Under the pieces are notes generated by a model. That model worked only from the letters and a program-made list of their open reading frames with translations, did not search any database and was not told where the DNA came from. From Biscogniauxia marginata (lineage: Eukaryota > Ascomycota > Sordariomycetes > Xylariales > Xylariaceae), in NCBI GenBank assembly GCA_022695795.1, contig MU404082.1:248001-312000 (forward strand): a DNA stretch of 64,000 nt, read 5' to 3'. The translations under genes were made by a program, and so were the position numbers. Shown here piece by piece: positions 1-12,900 of the stretch (its first letter is position 1; each line of letters starts with the position of its first letter).

Positions 1-835
1 AGAACTTGGAAGGCAATATCACATTGGTTACGAGATCACTAAAAAGAAAGATTTGGGCCAGAGTCATATCCGTGGAGTGAGATGTATTTCTTTATCTACT
101 TAAGTAGGCATCTCTACTAACGGCGTCATTTACTACAAAGACCAAGGCGCATATGCGAGGCATCCGTTGCTATCAATCATCAAGCAAAGGAAGCAATAGG
201 CATCAGCCAGGGACTTTGCAAGTATTTCACACGCAGGTTATCATGATTAACGCCATTCGGCAATCAATGTGCTGCGTGTATATATCGAGCGCATCTGTCA
301 GAGCAGAGCACTGTGAACCGGCAACTATGGGCATCATTCAAAACGTAGATGCAGTATGCCAGCAACTCTCGACCACCTCCACAGGTCTCTTCCTTTCCTC
401 GCATTTTCACCCCCCCCCCCCTCCTCGACCAAATTAAGACGGCATCCTCGTCCAGCGCATGTACCGTCGAAGAATGCCACGGTGCAATCTATGTAAGCCA
501 TCTGACCAGGTCTCTAGACATTTTCCGTGAAGAAAATAATCACCCGCATCTTCAAGTTTAGAAATCCATTCCTTTGTAGAACGCCAATGCAATGCAATGT
601 AGGGTAATAGCAATGATACAAGTGAGGTAAAAAGACCGTGGACGGAGTGACGGTGCCATCGTCCACAATGTCCAGATCAACGCGAGCTCGTAATGACAAA
701 TATCGTAAAATCATGAAGGGCTGTACTCGTACAGATGCCCGGTGGAGGAGAGGGCACGGGTAGAAGCGAAGAGCACGCATCAGGAACCATCTCGGTTCCG
801 CTGAAAACTATCCTGCTTGTGACCATCGAGAATCA
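1..835. other. intergenic, downstream of the TBP gene
   Basis: I see no convincing gene here. The stretch holds a C homopolymer run near 409-421 and several short open frames without family resemblance. Part of 514-835 is probably the 3' untranslated region of the TATA-binding protein gene, which ends at 836 on the minus strand. Confidence 0.4.
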
Positions 836-1795
836 CTAGACCTTGCGGAAGTCTACTTTGTGTTAGTAAATGACTACCTAAAAACAATATGATGAGCCTA
901 CCTTGGAGCACAGGATAGATCATTTCAAAAGCCTGGTAGATCTCCTCACGAACTTTCGCACCAGTGAGGACAATCTTGCCGCTGACGAATATCAGGAGTA
1001 CGATCTTTGGCTTGATCATACGGTAGATCAGACCAGGGAACAGCTCAGGTTCGTAAGAGCTGAAGTTGTGGTGGCGAGAGGCCAAACCCTCGAGGCGAAT
1101 CGGGAACTTGATGTCGCAACTACCAACAATATTCTGGATCTTGAAGTCGGTAAACTTGGCGTTGAAGCCAAGCTTCTGGATGATACGGGCGTACTTGCGG
1201 GATGCAAGCTTCGAATCGTCTTCAGACTTCGCACCGGTAACGACCATCTTGCCCGAGGCAAAAATGAGAGCGGTAGTCTTGGGCTCGCGAATGCGCATAA
1301 TGACGGCAGCAAATCGCTAGATACATAGTCAACGCACTGATCTTGATATCATGCGAACTAGCAAGGATACCGATAGAGCTATCGATACATACCTTTGGAT
1401 TGTACTCCGCATTTCTCGCATGCAAGGCGATCGTCTTCAAGTCCAGACGGCAATCAAGGTTGACCGTCGCAACGATGTTTCTTTCGCATGCGAGGTAAGC
1501 CAAGGTTCAGTGATGCAAATGGTTCAGATTATACATACTGCAAGGTAGGAGTCAGACCACTTCCACCCTGAGTCGCGGCAGGAGTCGCAGCAGGTGTGGC
1601 GGGAGTCACCCCGGTACCGTTGGCAGCCTGGCCGGCTTGCGGGACAGCGCCATTCACAGATCCCTGACCGTTCTTCTCGGAGCCGAAGGAGGGAGGCGTG
1701 ATATCGCCAGCACCACCGGGGAAGGAGAGAGAGCCGGGAGCAGTGAAGGCCTTGGCCTGCGCGGCAGTCGAAGGGTGGGTTTGAATGCCCTCCAT
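836..1795 (-). CDS. TATA-box binding protein (TBP), general transcription factor
   Basis: TBP nucleates RNA polymerase I, II and III pre-initiation complexes by binding the TATA element in the nucleus. I read four exons on the minus strand: 1795-1539, 1480-1393, 1316-902 and 852-836, giving about 258 residues. Introns are 58, 76 and 49 nt; the last has a TACTAAC branch site, and splicing it yields the conserved C-terminal residues DFRKV. The N-terminal ~85 residues are a variable Gly/Pro/Ala/Thr-rich region. The rest is the two-repeat saddle, with motifs such as [31 protein letters not shown] and [17 protein letters not shown]. The start at 1795 gives the [10 protein letters not shown]-terminus I recall from other moulds. 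This is a core single-copy gene of normal length, with no defects seen. Exon edges are hand-placed. Confidence 0.96.
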
Positions 1796-3480
1796 CTTGT
1801 TTGCGATAGGTTCTCAGATGTGTCTCCACACGTGAGTTGATATCAGAGTATGCAGTGCTAAAAAGCCACACCAGGTCAGAACCAGTTAAAAAGATCGCGA
1901 GCGGAATGTTTTCAAGTAGGCAGGGTTGATGCACAAGATTGCGCGAATGCGAAAGTCAGGTAATGGTGCGGATGATGAGAGAGGGAAGAACATTTTGTTT
2001 TGCAGGGGCAAACAAACATATTTGTATTGCTTCTTGATGATGGGTGGAGGGTAAGTCAGCTGGTTGAGCAGCAACCACAGATACAAAGTACAACAGCCTC
2101 TACAGTTCGTTGTCACACCAACAAATCATACTCCTTTGCAAGATAATACTAGATGAGAAAGTCTTACCAGTTGGTGATGCAGGAGATAAACAAGCAAATG
2201 TCTCCCCTGTCACGTAACGGTCGACGGATCAGGTGATCGAAGACCAGGTAAGGCACGTACACACAGGCAAGGGCAAGGGCAAGGACTGCAGGAAGTCGAC
2301 GATCGTAGCGCGATGGTTAGATCGGAACGACCGTGATTTTGCTCGACGAGATGCGAAGCGCAAGGTGGATGAGTATCGTCGAGGTCGGGGACCTGATGCG
2401 ATGCGACAACGACGGCTGGGACTCGATCTCTTACGGCGACGACGTCGATAGTGGAGATACCAATTCGCAGACTCCTCAGAGTTCAAATCTTGTCTCTATT
2501 TTGTGGGGGAATGGTTCTTCTTGGCTACACTGCACTGTGGCCTGTGCGGCGAGATAGACTACCGATGGCGGTGGGTAGCGGAGAAAGGATCGTTGGCACG
2601 TTGGGTTCGTGGTTCTGGAGAAAGCTACTCGAGGCCCTAAATAGGTCGGGGACAATAGGACAAAGAACGACGAGCGGAGGTGCAGGTTCCTTTGTTTCTT
2701 TGTCGGTTCTGGTTGAGAGAAAGACCGATGTAGTAGACGAGTGCGGCGTGCAGAACACACTTGTAGGCAAGCGTGATGCGGGTGTTGCTAAATGAAAGTA
2801 GGAAGAGGAAGAGAAGACCAAGTTTGCGACCAACGACAATAATGACGATGGAGGCGTTGTGGGGTCGATAGGCGATCAATGACGAGATGTGTGGGGAGAT
2901 GTGCTTTCTCGGTCTGTCGGTGAATGCCAGAAGAATGAAATAGAGCGGGGTCCCAACACGAGATGCCTCGAGGTGAATGAATTAAAATGGGGGAGCGAAT
3001 CAAGTATTTCCAGCAGCCAGGCGTAATTGACAGGCAGTCAGCTGGCAAGAGGTGCGTGAGGCTGTGGTGAGTAATATGGGCTTTTGGGTGGGCTGGGACA
3101 GGAGGTAGGGGGACTTTTCGGTCCGGACTTCGGCGCAAGACTTTCGAAACATTCAAGTTGAGGGGATGAGCTGCTCTTTATAATTTTTCGAGGCCAGCCT
3201 CTCCCGCGCTGTGCGCTCTGACTTTTCAGGCAGCGATGCGCCCCCCAGTGCCAGCCAGTGTGGCGGAAACCCACAAAAATGCGCTCCTTGCTGCTACCTT
3301 AGTGGACGCGCTAGTGCATATGCATCCAATCAGCTGCTTTTATCTGCCCCTGATTTTAGCTGTTTAATTTTTTACTTTTCTTACTTGTCGTCACCCTCGG
3401 TTCCCACAAGTCTCTTTTTCTCCCTCTCTTTAACCCTCCTCCCAATTCACTAACCTTCCGAGGGGGAGAAAACAAACAAC
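1796..3480. other. TBP upstream region, no gene recognised
   Basis: This region probably contains the TBP promoter and 5' untranslated region on the minus strand. The open frames in 2.2-3.2 kb are short, arginine- or proline-rich and look like chance frames. From about 3361 to 3445 the plus strand is pyrimidine-rich, the composition common just upstream of fungal transcription starts, so a plus-strand transcript may begin near 3.45 kb. Confidence 0.35.
3361..3470 (+). promoter_or_regulatory. pyrimidine-rich tract, possible plus-strand core promoter
   Basis: The plus strand has long CT-rich runs followed by CTCACG and CCATCCG-like sequence. This resembles the CT tract near fungal transcription start sites. 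The only ATG frame following closely, at 3555, encodes about 37 residues, so what it would drive is unclear. Confidence 0.2.
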
Positions 3481-5640
3481 CTGCTCACGTCTTTGCACCA
3501 CTTTCATCGCGACCATCCGAAATCTCAACTCCCTCGTTAGCCCGGCCTAGAGCGATGAATACGAGCAGATATACCGCACCCTCGGTATCGTTACCGCCAC
3601 GACTCAGGACAGAAAAAAGGAAGAAAAGAGAGGCGTCGCACCATACAATCAATCATCCGCAAATCTAAGGCGGCAAATAATGCATGACTCGGTTGACCAC
3701 AGCCTGCACGAAGCCATCGTCAGTTAGCCAGTCAGACCAGCCAGTCCGATGCTGGGAACTCGCACTGGGGATCGGATCCAGCAGCCACCCCGTCAAGGAA
3801 TCTACTAGATTGGAGGGTGTGTGGCCAGAGCCCCGAAGAGGTTTTAGACCCCAACCGCTCCTGGGTAGCCTGGCACAAGTCCTCTCCACTCCCTGAAACG
3901 CGCAATCTGCCACACTCGGGCCCCTATTCTAATGCTTCCTCTGTTTGGTTGGCTCTTAGGGCACTAGTAGTCCCTAGTCCCGTTACCTCGGGCCACATTA
4001 CGGTATTCCTCCTTGGGTAGGGGGAGAAAAATTTCATTCTGTCTCCGTTTCTTTTATTCACCAATATTACAGCAGGTTTTCATCAATCAACAGGCTACCG
4101 AACAGACAAGCACACCAGATATATCATGCCATAGGAAAAACAAGTGTTTCCCTTCAGTCATTCAAACGAAACGGTGTCATCATCGTGTGCGACCGTGACA
4201 GCTTACAGCTGGCGATGGCACTCTCATATTATTGTTTTCTTGGTACGATGATCTTCGTTGATCCGTCACAGGTCTCATTTCGGTGGTTTCGGAGGCTGGG
4301 AGTTACCCGACCGCGACCGGCAACAGGACGATGACACCATTCATTACAACGTGACGATCCAAAGGGAAACCCGATTCTTGATCTCAAAGAGCAAAACAAA
4401 AAGAAGAGAGAGTAAACAGCCATGCTTGAATACCTTGAAAGCACTATAGAAAAAGGTACCGGTTTACCGATGCCATGTTCGGGATGAAAAACATAATATA
4501 GAACTATTGGTTCTGATTTTTTCTTTTCTTTTTTTTTTTTTTCCTTTTTTCCCTGTCGGACTGAGATTTGTGTGGGATGGATGGGAGGGATACATATCCT
4601 AAAGTGACAGGTTTTTCCTAGTCTCGTATCCTTGGGTTTCACATGCCGGTATACGCAACACACAGTGGGATTTCTGCCGCCCCTTTTATTGTCTCCCTCT
4701 TTTTTCCCTTTTTCTTTTTCTCTCCTTCTAGCAGCATCCAGCCTCGCACAGCCATCCCAGCCAAATGCTGTCGTGCACAGTTTGGCAAGTCTGATTATGA
4801 CTCATTTGTCGCCTCTTCCTCGTAACCCTCCCTCCCTACCCAATCAATGCATCAGCTGCATCTTTGTCCTTACAGATACCGCGCAAAGTCGGCCCTCCAC
4901 CTGCACCAATCAGAACACAGCATTGCTCGGTCCTGCGTACCGCTTTTTGAAAAATTGAGTGTTGAAAATAATGCGTTGCTTCTTATTTGGTCGCATTCCG
5001 TTTGGGACTGTAGCAGCAGGCTATGTTGGTCATGGATTCCTGTCGCGTCGCGACAGGATGGATGCAAGCGCCGGGTACCTCATATTAATGCAGACGAGCT
5101 GACCATGCAAGCTGCATGAGTGCGGCTTAGACCACGCAAGTACCCTTGTGTAGCCAGTGTCTCAGCACTGTCCGACCATCTGCTGAGAGAATTCTCACAC
5201 AGAAAGTTGCAAACAAACTCGTGATAAAAAGGCTCAGATAAATACACACGATCACGCAACATCAACTCATGTCTAACTTTCAAGAGGCTTTCTTTCGATT
5301 CTTCGGTACTCAATCTCGCCCTTCGTTGCATCGGCTTGATTCGTTTTCCGACTTAACACACTCTTTAAGCCTATATTATGCGCAAAGTCCTATTTCCGAA
5401 CCGCGGCTACTCCACCGCGGATATTTGCGCGGTAGGTGAACTTGACCGCAAGTTAAGTCGTGGCGCACGGAAAACTGCCTCCATCAGACGGATAATATCC
5501 AGCTTGCTTGCAGGGTACAACACATTTAAGTTCAATAGTGTAGTCATTTGCGTGATGTTACAGCAAGTAACTAGGTATCGACTTGTTTGGCCTTTTCTTT
5601 CCGTATTAAATGTCTTGCCTGTCACAATTTAAAACAATCC
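3481..5640. other. intergenic, no gene recognised
   Basis: Only short frames are present and none resembles a known family. There is a T-rich homopolymer tract at about 4518-4552 and scattered CT-rich patches. Confidence 0.35.
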
Positions 5641-6136
5641 TAGGCAGAGTATCAAAAGGATTATGAACCTAGCACAACCCGAAGCCCACGTGATCCGTAC
5701 TTTTGATCTATACACAATTCCCACATTGGTAGAACCGTTGCTGGTTTACGAACACGTATGTCGTCGGTAGATCCTAGAGAACCTGGAAATTTGATCCATT
5801 ATATCCATGCAGAGAGATTTACAGAATGCTGGCCTATTTAAGTTTAGGACCTAAAGAGCTACATAGCTTGTTCGAATGCTACTCTTCAAGTTCCTCTTTG
5901 TCAAAGTTATGAACCCGTGGAATTAATTCAGTATAGTCGCATCATCCTAACCTACCTTATCCAGCGACACTTCATACTATAGCACACGACCCACGGTACT
6001 TATCCGAGTCTGAAGATATCATGGTTGGTTGATAAATAGGCTTTACTTCTCTCTTCCCCATACGATGCAGCAAGATAGATGGTGTCTATCATAGTATTTA
6101 AGGCATAGGACAGAGAGATATGAGTGAATCAGCTTG

Positions 6137-6170
6137 CCTACCTACCTACCTACCTACCTACCTACCTACC
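6137..6170. repeat. (CCTA)n microsatellite
   Basis: About eight uninterrupted copies of the tetranucleotide CCTA in gene-free AT-rich DNA. Confidence 0.95.
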
Positions 6171-9100
6171 ACCACCGTTTGGCCACTCGCGAACGAGGGA
6201 TATTCTGCGATTTGAGGCAAGTGCCCCGCCTATCGTTAAATTGCGATGATACTTGATAGATAATGTCTACATACTTGCCGCGACTCGTTATAGATAGTCT
6301 AGGTGATTAGCTCCGATTTAAGGTTAACTATACTTACTAGTACTAGTCAACTACCAAACCCCCGTTCTTTAAATAGGTATGACATTGCACTACTAGCTAG
6401 GATCTATCGAAGTATGGTTACTATTGATGGAAAGACTCGCGAGATGCATCACGGTTCTTATAAGAACATAGTGAGACTTGCGAAGTGTCTTTCTAGCTGA
6501 TAGACCATATTATATCTGGGTAACTAGTTGATCTGCTTCATTTCCTTTTCGGGACGGACTTTAATGCTAGCTTTGCTAGATGTTGATGCCGCCACTCCAA
6601 GTCTAGAAGTTGATCGAGTCGTCGAAGGGAACTACAAAATGGAATACACAGCAAGGAGGCATATCAGTCTATAGATACAATAACCTATGAAATTGCTTGG
6701 CTATGCCAAGGTACTTAAGGTAAATTCTATCTCCATCTGACTACCTAAGTCTATAGACCTAGCTATATACTATATACCTTATACTTTTACCTAGCAATAG
6801 TTCGTGGATAGTTTTAAGGGTAGAATACACCTTGTCCCCTTAGTCTGACTACGGCGGGCACCAGCATTACTCTCAACGTTAGGCCAGTTTATTTAGGCCC
6901 TATTGGGACAAAAAAAAACCTCGACAAGCTACGGCTGATATTTTTTTCTCTTTATTTTCACAACTGACTTTTTCTCTCGCCTTGTCCGACGATAACGTAA
7001 AGCTAGTCGTATGATTCATTCTTCTACTCCCTAGTCTCCATCATCGCATCCCTGAAATCATCAGTATAGGAAGCGGTTGCTGCAGATTTACGTTGGCCTA
7101 TAGAGGAGCATTGTCTCTTAACCTATGCGGACCGGCTATGTACCGAAAAAAAATGCATGACTTGATATGGGGTCGTAGCTTATGGAAGCTAATATCTTGA
7201 TGCTGTAGTACACGTGTCAGAAGCTATTTATACTCACGATATACATACCTATCGGTCTCAAGGTAATGCTTGCTGTACATATAGCATCGGATAAAACTCG
7301 ATAAAGGATGAGGGTAGCTATGCGGAAATAATGGATATGACAAAACTTTTTTTTTACCCTCTGGCAATAAGAGGAGGGACCTAGATTGTCGAAGGCCCGA
7401 TCCGATACGGAATATGCCATGTTCACACCGCCATAATTCCTCCAGCAGGCCAAGCCAAGGACAACAACTCTTACATATGGCCACGTATCAATAACTTCAA
7501 TATTTATCTCTCATACACTATCTGGAAGATAGTCTCTGCTTCTGGTAGTCCATCCACGTGGTTGCTGCGTATCTGATAGTTTAGCACCTTCCATGTTCCA
7601 CTATGGTATTGCTCCCATGCGGATAGACACGTTGTCGAAGACAAGTAGCTAAGTAATTTGTGGCCGATTCGTGGATGATTGAAAGAAATCAGATTATATT
7701 ACTTTATAGCTTCTAGTAACCTTTTTAGTGGTGGGATATATGATTAGCTACAAGTGCTGTCTTTTGCTAGCCGAAAATGGGATGATTTCTTTTCTATTGT
7801 CCTTTATGCCAACTCATGGAAGGGCCATACCGCGGAGAAGGTACATGTAATGCTACCAGTGAACATAACCTCCGCTGGTGTGTACTTCCTAAGTAAGTGT
7901 TGTCAGCTTCGGGTGCCATGCCTCTAGGTGGAACACATCATTTTGGGAATGAGAGGCTTTGAATGGAGCCTGGAGTTAAGATACCAATGCGGCTGGGAGA
8001 AAGGTTTCTCGTAGGTCATGACTCTCCTAAAGTTGATCCCTGGTATGGCAACATAGGAGGTAAAGCCAAGTCACTCGATCAAGATTCTTTTATGCAACTG
8101 TGTTGCATCACTTAACTGCCGAGATACTCTGGTTTTCGACCTAGTAATGCTTATTACCATCACGGTTAGATGCAGGACGGAATGGACGTATGTCGTATAG
8201 ATTAGGCACTGTTTTGGTATTGACAGGAGAGCTATCATATTCGTGTTATATGACCATATTTACGCTGGAATGTTTATATATTAATCAGACTTAAGCGACG
8301 CACTTCATGCAGCTTGCCCTCGTATAGTAGAGGGGAGCCTTCTTGCAGAAGCTGAAAGATATGGACGTCACTTAAAAATTCAATTTGTTCAAGTGTCCCG
8401 ATAAGCTATTGAAATTTGGAAGTCTTAATCCTCGTGTGCCTAGGTAATTATAACTTTCTACTAAAGGATCCGGTAGAATGACCATAGAGCCGAGGTGCTT
8501 ATAGCCAAATCGCGATTAACTTTGCTTCATGTTTTTCATATTTCTAGAACACCAACTTCTTATTCGACAAGGTTTTGAGCAGAGCAGAGCAAAGCTTAAA
8601 GCGGACTGGGAAACAACTTATTTTCCTTTGGCACAAGCACAATAAGCATTCTTCTAGGGTAGGCCCAGCGGGTGACAGCCTAGTTCGGGCTTCTCGTACG
8701 AGTCTGTTGAATCGGGACAAGGCAGACAGGGACACGGGATCTCTAATTACTTGTTAGATACCGATATCGAGAAAAGCATCTGATCACCGGTAAAATCATG
8801 CAAGCAACCGTGGAATGCTTGTGAAATGGGCACAATTTAATTTGTTCAATATGTCCTCTCTCCACAATGACTGGCCGGCTTTGCTGGCTGTGCGACGGCC
8901 TTTCGTACGTCGGGAGCCGTTGGTGTTTCACTGCATGTGATGCTAGATATTAACCTAGATTACGTGCCTGGTAGATCTGGGCAAGTCGCGGCTCTGATGG
9001 CAAGCGGACTGTGTACCTATTTCATCGGAAAAGGTCGGCGGCACCCGGCATGCTCACCCCGGGAGGATCTTCGGGGGCCCGGATATTGACACCATACCTG

Positions 9101-9248
9101 GTAGTGTAAAGTAAGTGATGATGGAATTGTGTGGGGGAGCCAGTCGAATTGCCCCACGGTTTGAGGCTATCTCGACGGGGTATCCCACGCTCCTATCCGT
9201 CTGTTGACAAGGGGGTCCCTGGTAAAGGGGCACGTGCCCTAGACTAAA

Positions 9249-9273
9249 GATAAAAATAAAAATAAAAATAAAA
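9249..9273. repeat. (AAAAT)n microsatellite
   Basis: A run of ATAAA-type pentanucleotide units about 680 bp upstream of the reductase gene. Confidence 0.85.
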
Positions 9274-9947
9274 TACAGAATGGCAGAAAAAGATTTTTCG
9301 ATAGAGACATGCGTGTAACTCGTTTGTTGGTCGGGTCACAGATCTACCCAGACAGCTTCATCTCAACCGGTTTAGTCTACGGTGCCTAGACTGGCAGACT
9401 GGCACCCAGAAACCAATCGAAATGCTCCGAACGGCTCTTCCCCCCTTATCTATACTATCAGTCGGTAAGCTAGGGCGAAGAGAGATACGTATATGTTCGC
9501 ATTACCACATTATTATCTCACCAAGCCGTTCTCCATTGGGAGACTTGGAAGCTTCCCTGGCTTTTAGAGAAAAAGAAATGTGTCCGCTGGTACTTTCCAC
9601 CAGCTGTTGAACAAGCCTGACCGCTCTCCACACATAGATTCACCTTTAGTTCAACTGTGCATGTATTTGTGAGCGTGGGCCATCTCAGCTGAGTTTAGGA
9701 CGTCGCCCTGTTCCGTTTCTAGACCTCCATTTCTTCTCTAAGACAACCGACTCAAGTGTTGTCGCCTTGCTGCGTTCAGTGACGATCACCCTGCTGGGGA
9801 CGAGAAGACACTATCTATCACACGTGACTAGTCTGTAAAGGTCATCAGGACGTTGCAGCTACAGGCGACTATTATTCCCTCCTTTGGTATCTGTGTATTC
9901 TGGGTTTATCCTCTTTTCGCAGTAATCAGACTGCTTAAGAAGGCAAA

Positions 9948-12900
9948 ATGACCGTTATTGACATCAATAAAGACTTGGCAGCCCTCTTCTCAAGCCAGGT
10001 CAAAGCGACGCCCGATGCTGTGGCTCTGGAAGATGGGCCCATTAGCTTAACTTATGCGGAGCTTGACCAGAAAGTTGAGGCTCTTTCTAGCCGGTTCCGC
10101 TCCCACGGCGTTGGCCGTGATGATCTAGTCGGCGTCCTTCTAGGCCGCAGTGCCGATTATGTTATATCCTGTCTCGCAGCACTTCGCGCTGGCGGTGCGT
10201 TTCTTGTCCTCGAACTGGCATACCCTCCCGGGTTACTATCAGATGTCGTCGAAGATGCTAGGCCGACCATAGTGGTTACCCATAGAGCCTATATTGGCCA
10301 GATTAAGGCAGACATACCACTAATTGTTCTTGATGAGCAAGGGTCAGATGCAAACGGCGACGCTTCGGCTGATGCAGCCCCAAAGCCATTACCTGCGGAG
10401 GACGACCTCGAACGACTCGCCTTCGTGTCATACTCATCCGGAACCACGGGACGTCCCAAGGGGATTGCTAACCCTCACAGGGCAGCCGTACGTTCGTATG
10501 ATCTGAGATTTGGTCTAAGCGATCTCAAACCGGGCGACCGCGTCGCTTGCAATGTCTTCTTCATCTGGGAAATACTGCGTCCGCTTCTTCGAGGAGCCAC
10601 AGTGGTCACCGTCCCAGATGAGACAAGTTATGACCCCGTTGCTCTTGTCGAGCTGCTGCGCTCGAAACGCATTACCGAAACCCTCATGACCCCTACTCTT
10701 CTGACGACAGTGCTTGCCCGACATTCACAGCTAGGAAATCGCCTGAAGGACTTGCGCACTGTATGGCTAAATGGCGAGGTGGTCACTACAGACCTGGCAC
10801 GAAGGGGACTAAAGGCACTCCCGAACGCTCGTTTGCTTAACTGTTACAGCGCCAGCGAAACACACGAAATCGCCTGTGGAGATATCCGAGAGATGTTTGA
10901 TAGTGAGGCTCAAGTTGTTCCTGTCGGACCTCCACTAGACCCTGAGCACACGTACATCATTGATGAGGATGGAAATAGGGTCGAGGCCGGTCTTAGCGGT
11001 GAATTACTTGTTGGCGGCGATCTTCTAGCCCGGGGATATCTGAATCTCCCGGAGACTACAGCTAAGGCTTTCAATCAGGATCCATTCGATCCAACACCTG
11101 GAGCTCGCGTGTATAGGACTGGGGATACAGCAAGAATGCTTCCCTCTGGACTCCTCGAAATCACAGGCCGTGTCGGATCTATGATTAAAATTAGAGGCTA
11201 CAGCGTGCAACCTGGCGCTGTCGAGAATGCAATCGTCACCCATTTGGCAGTTCGACACTGTGCCGTTGTCGCCCACGGCGATGGTCTTGACCGCCAGCTC
11301 CTCGCCTACGTTGTTCCCGATAAAGAAGAACCGAGAGATCGCACACCCGTTGTCATCAACGAAGCTGGATTCAGCCCTTCGGCACGGAGGACACTCACTG
11401 CGCACCTGGCACATTATATGATCCCAGCGCTCTGGGTTGAGATGGAATCCTTGCCCACTCACGAAGTGTCTGGAAAAGTCGACCTCAAATGCCTGCCTCC
11501 TCCAACCAGGGCTTCAAGTCCTACCAGGTCCGCGACCAACGGAGAAAAGAAGGACACAGATCGAAAGATAAATATTGAGGACATCGCAAAATTGTGGGCT
11601 GCCTCTCTCAACATACCATATAAAACAGTGATGCAACAAGACCACGACTTTTTCGATCTAGGAGGCCATTCTTTGGCACTAGTTGACCTCGTCACGAGGC
11701 TCACAAGTGTCTACAGCTTTTCTGTTCCCCTCGCACGTCTCGCAGGAAACCCGACTCTCCAAGGACACTTGGATGTTGTTAAAGACGCTCGCGATGGACA
11801 TACTGCAGCACTGCAGGCCGACCTTCCTCGTGTCTTGCGGGCTGACTCTATCCTTCCAGCAGACATTCAACCTAAAGGAGCCAAGATGAAGCGACTTAGT
11901 GAAGCGGATACTGTTTTATTGACTGGAACAACTGGTTTCTTGGGCGCATTCCTTCTCAGCACCATCTTAGAGACCACATCAGCCCGCGTCATCTGTCTCG
12001 TTCGTTTTGCTGACCTATCCAACGACAATTATGCGGCCTCAATGGCCCGGATACGGAATAACCTTCTCGACCTTGGACTCTGGAATGACTCGATGCTCGA
12101 CCGTATTGAAGTTGTGCCGGCGAACCTGGCACGGAAGCGCTTTGGCTTGACACCCGACGAATTCGAGGAGCTGGCCTTGCGCGTGCAAGTCATTATCCAC
12201 TCTGCGGCCACTGTCAACCTCGTATACCCATATGCTGCCATGCAGGGTGCTAATGTCTTCGGTACCCGTGAGATCTTACGACTCGCTTGCTTAGGAGGCG
12301 CGACCGTCCACCATATTTCGACCAACGGCGTACTGCCCACCTCTATCGAGGGCTGGGCAGAAGACGCTATGGTGGATGTCGATGATGTGCCAGAGAAGTT
12401 GATAGATGGGTACGGACAGACGAAGTGGGTAGCTGAACGGCTCATCCTTGAGGCTGCCAAACGAGGGCTACCAGCAAGAATCTATCGCCCTGGTACTATC
12501 AGCGGTCACAGCACCTCTGGTTCTACAAATACGTATGATCTCCTAAATGCGTTGATAGTAGAGTCTCTCCAACTGGGTTATGCACCGGACATCGAAGGTT
12601 GGTACGCAGAGATGACCCCAGTTGACTTCGTTAGCAAGGCAATCCTAGCCCTTGCCGACCTTGCCGACACAGACCAGCGCGTTTTCCACCTAGGAGATCC
12701 CAAGCCGGTGACGACGCAAGACGTGTTTAACTGCCTGGCAGAGCTAGGATACCCAACACAGCCGCTTGGGTGGGATGAGTGGGTTTCTCTGTGGAACGAG
12801 AAAAGGGGTTCTGGCAAGGGAGATAACATTTTCACTGTCGACATCCTCCGCCGCGGTATGCCCACGATCGAGTTCCTCAAGTGGGTAACCGTGCTGAAAG

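Larger units (their letters stand above)
5641..9947. other. AT-rich gene-free region with simple repeats
   Basis: Over 4 kb without a supportable gene. The sequence is rich in TA, CTA and TAG trinucleotides and stop codons in all frames, as in old, mutated repeat DNA of ascomycetes. It contains a (CCTA)n array at 6137-6170 and an (AAAAT)n array near 9249-9273. The last ~150 bases presumably hold the promoter of the reductase gene beginning at 9948. Confidence 0.45.

Noticed and set aside
2233..3156. Overlapping frames of 70-120 residues upstream of TBP
   Set aside because: Arg-, Ser- or Pro-rich without any recognisable motif, on both strands at once; more likely TBP promoter and leader sequence.
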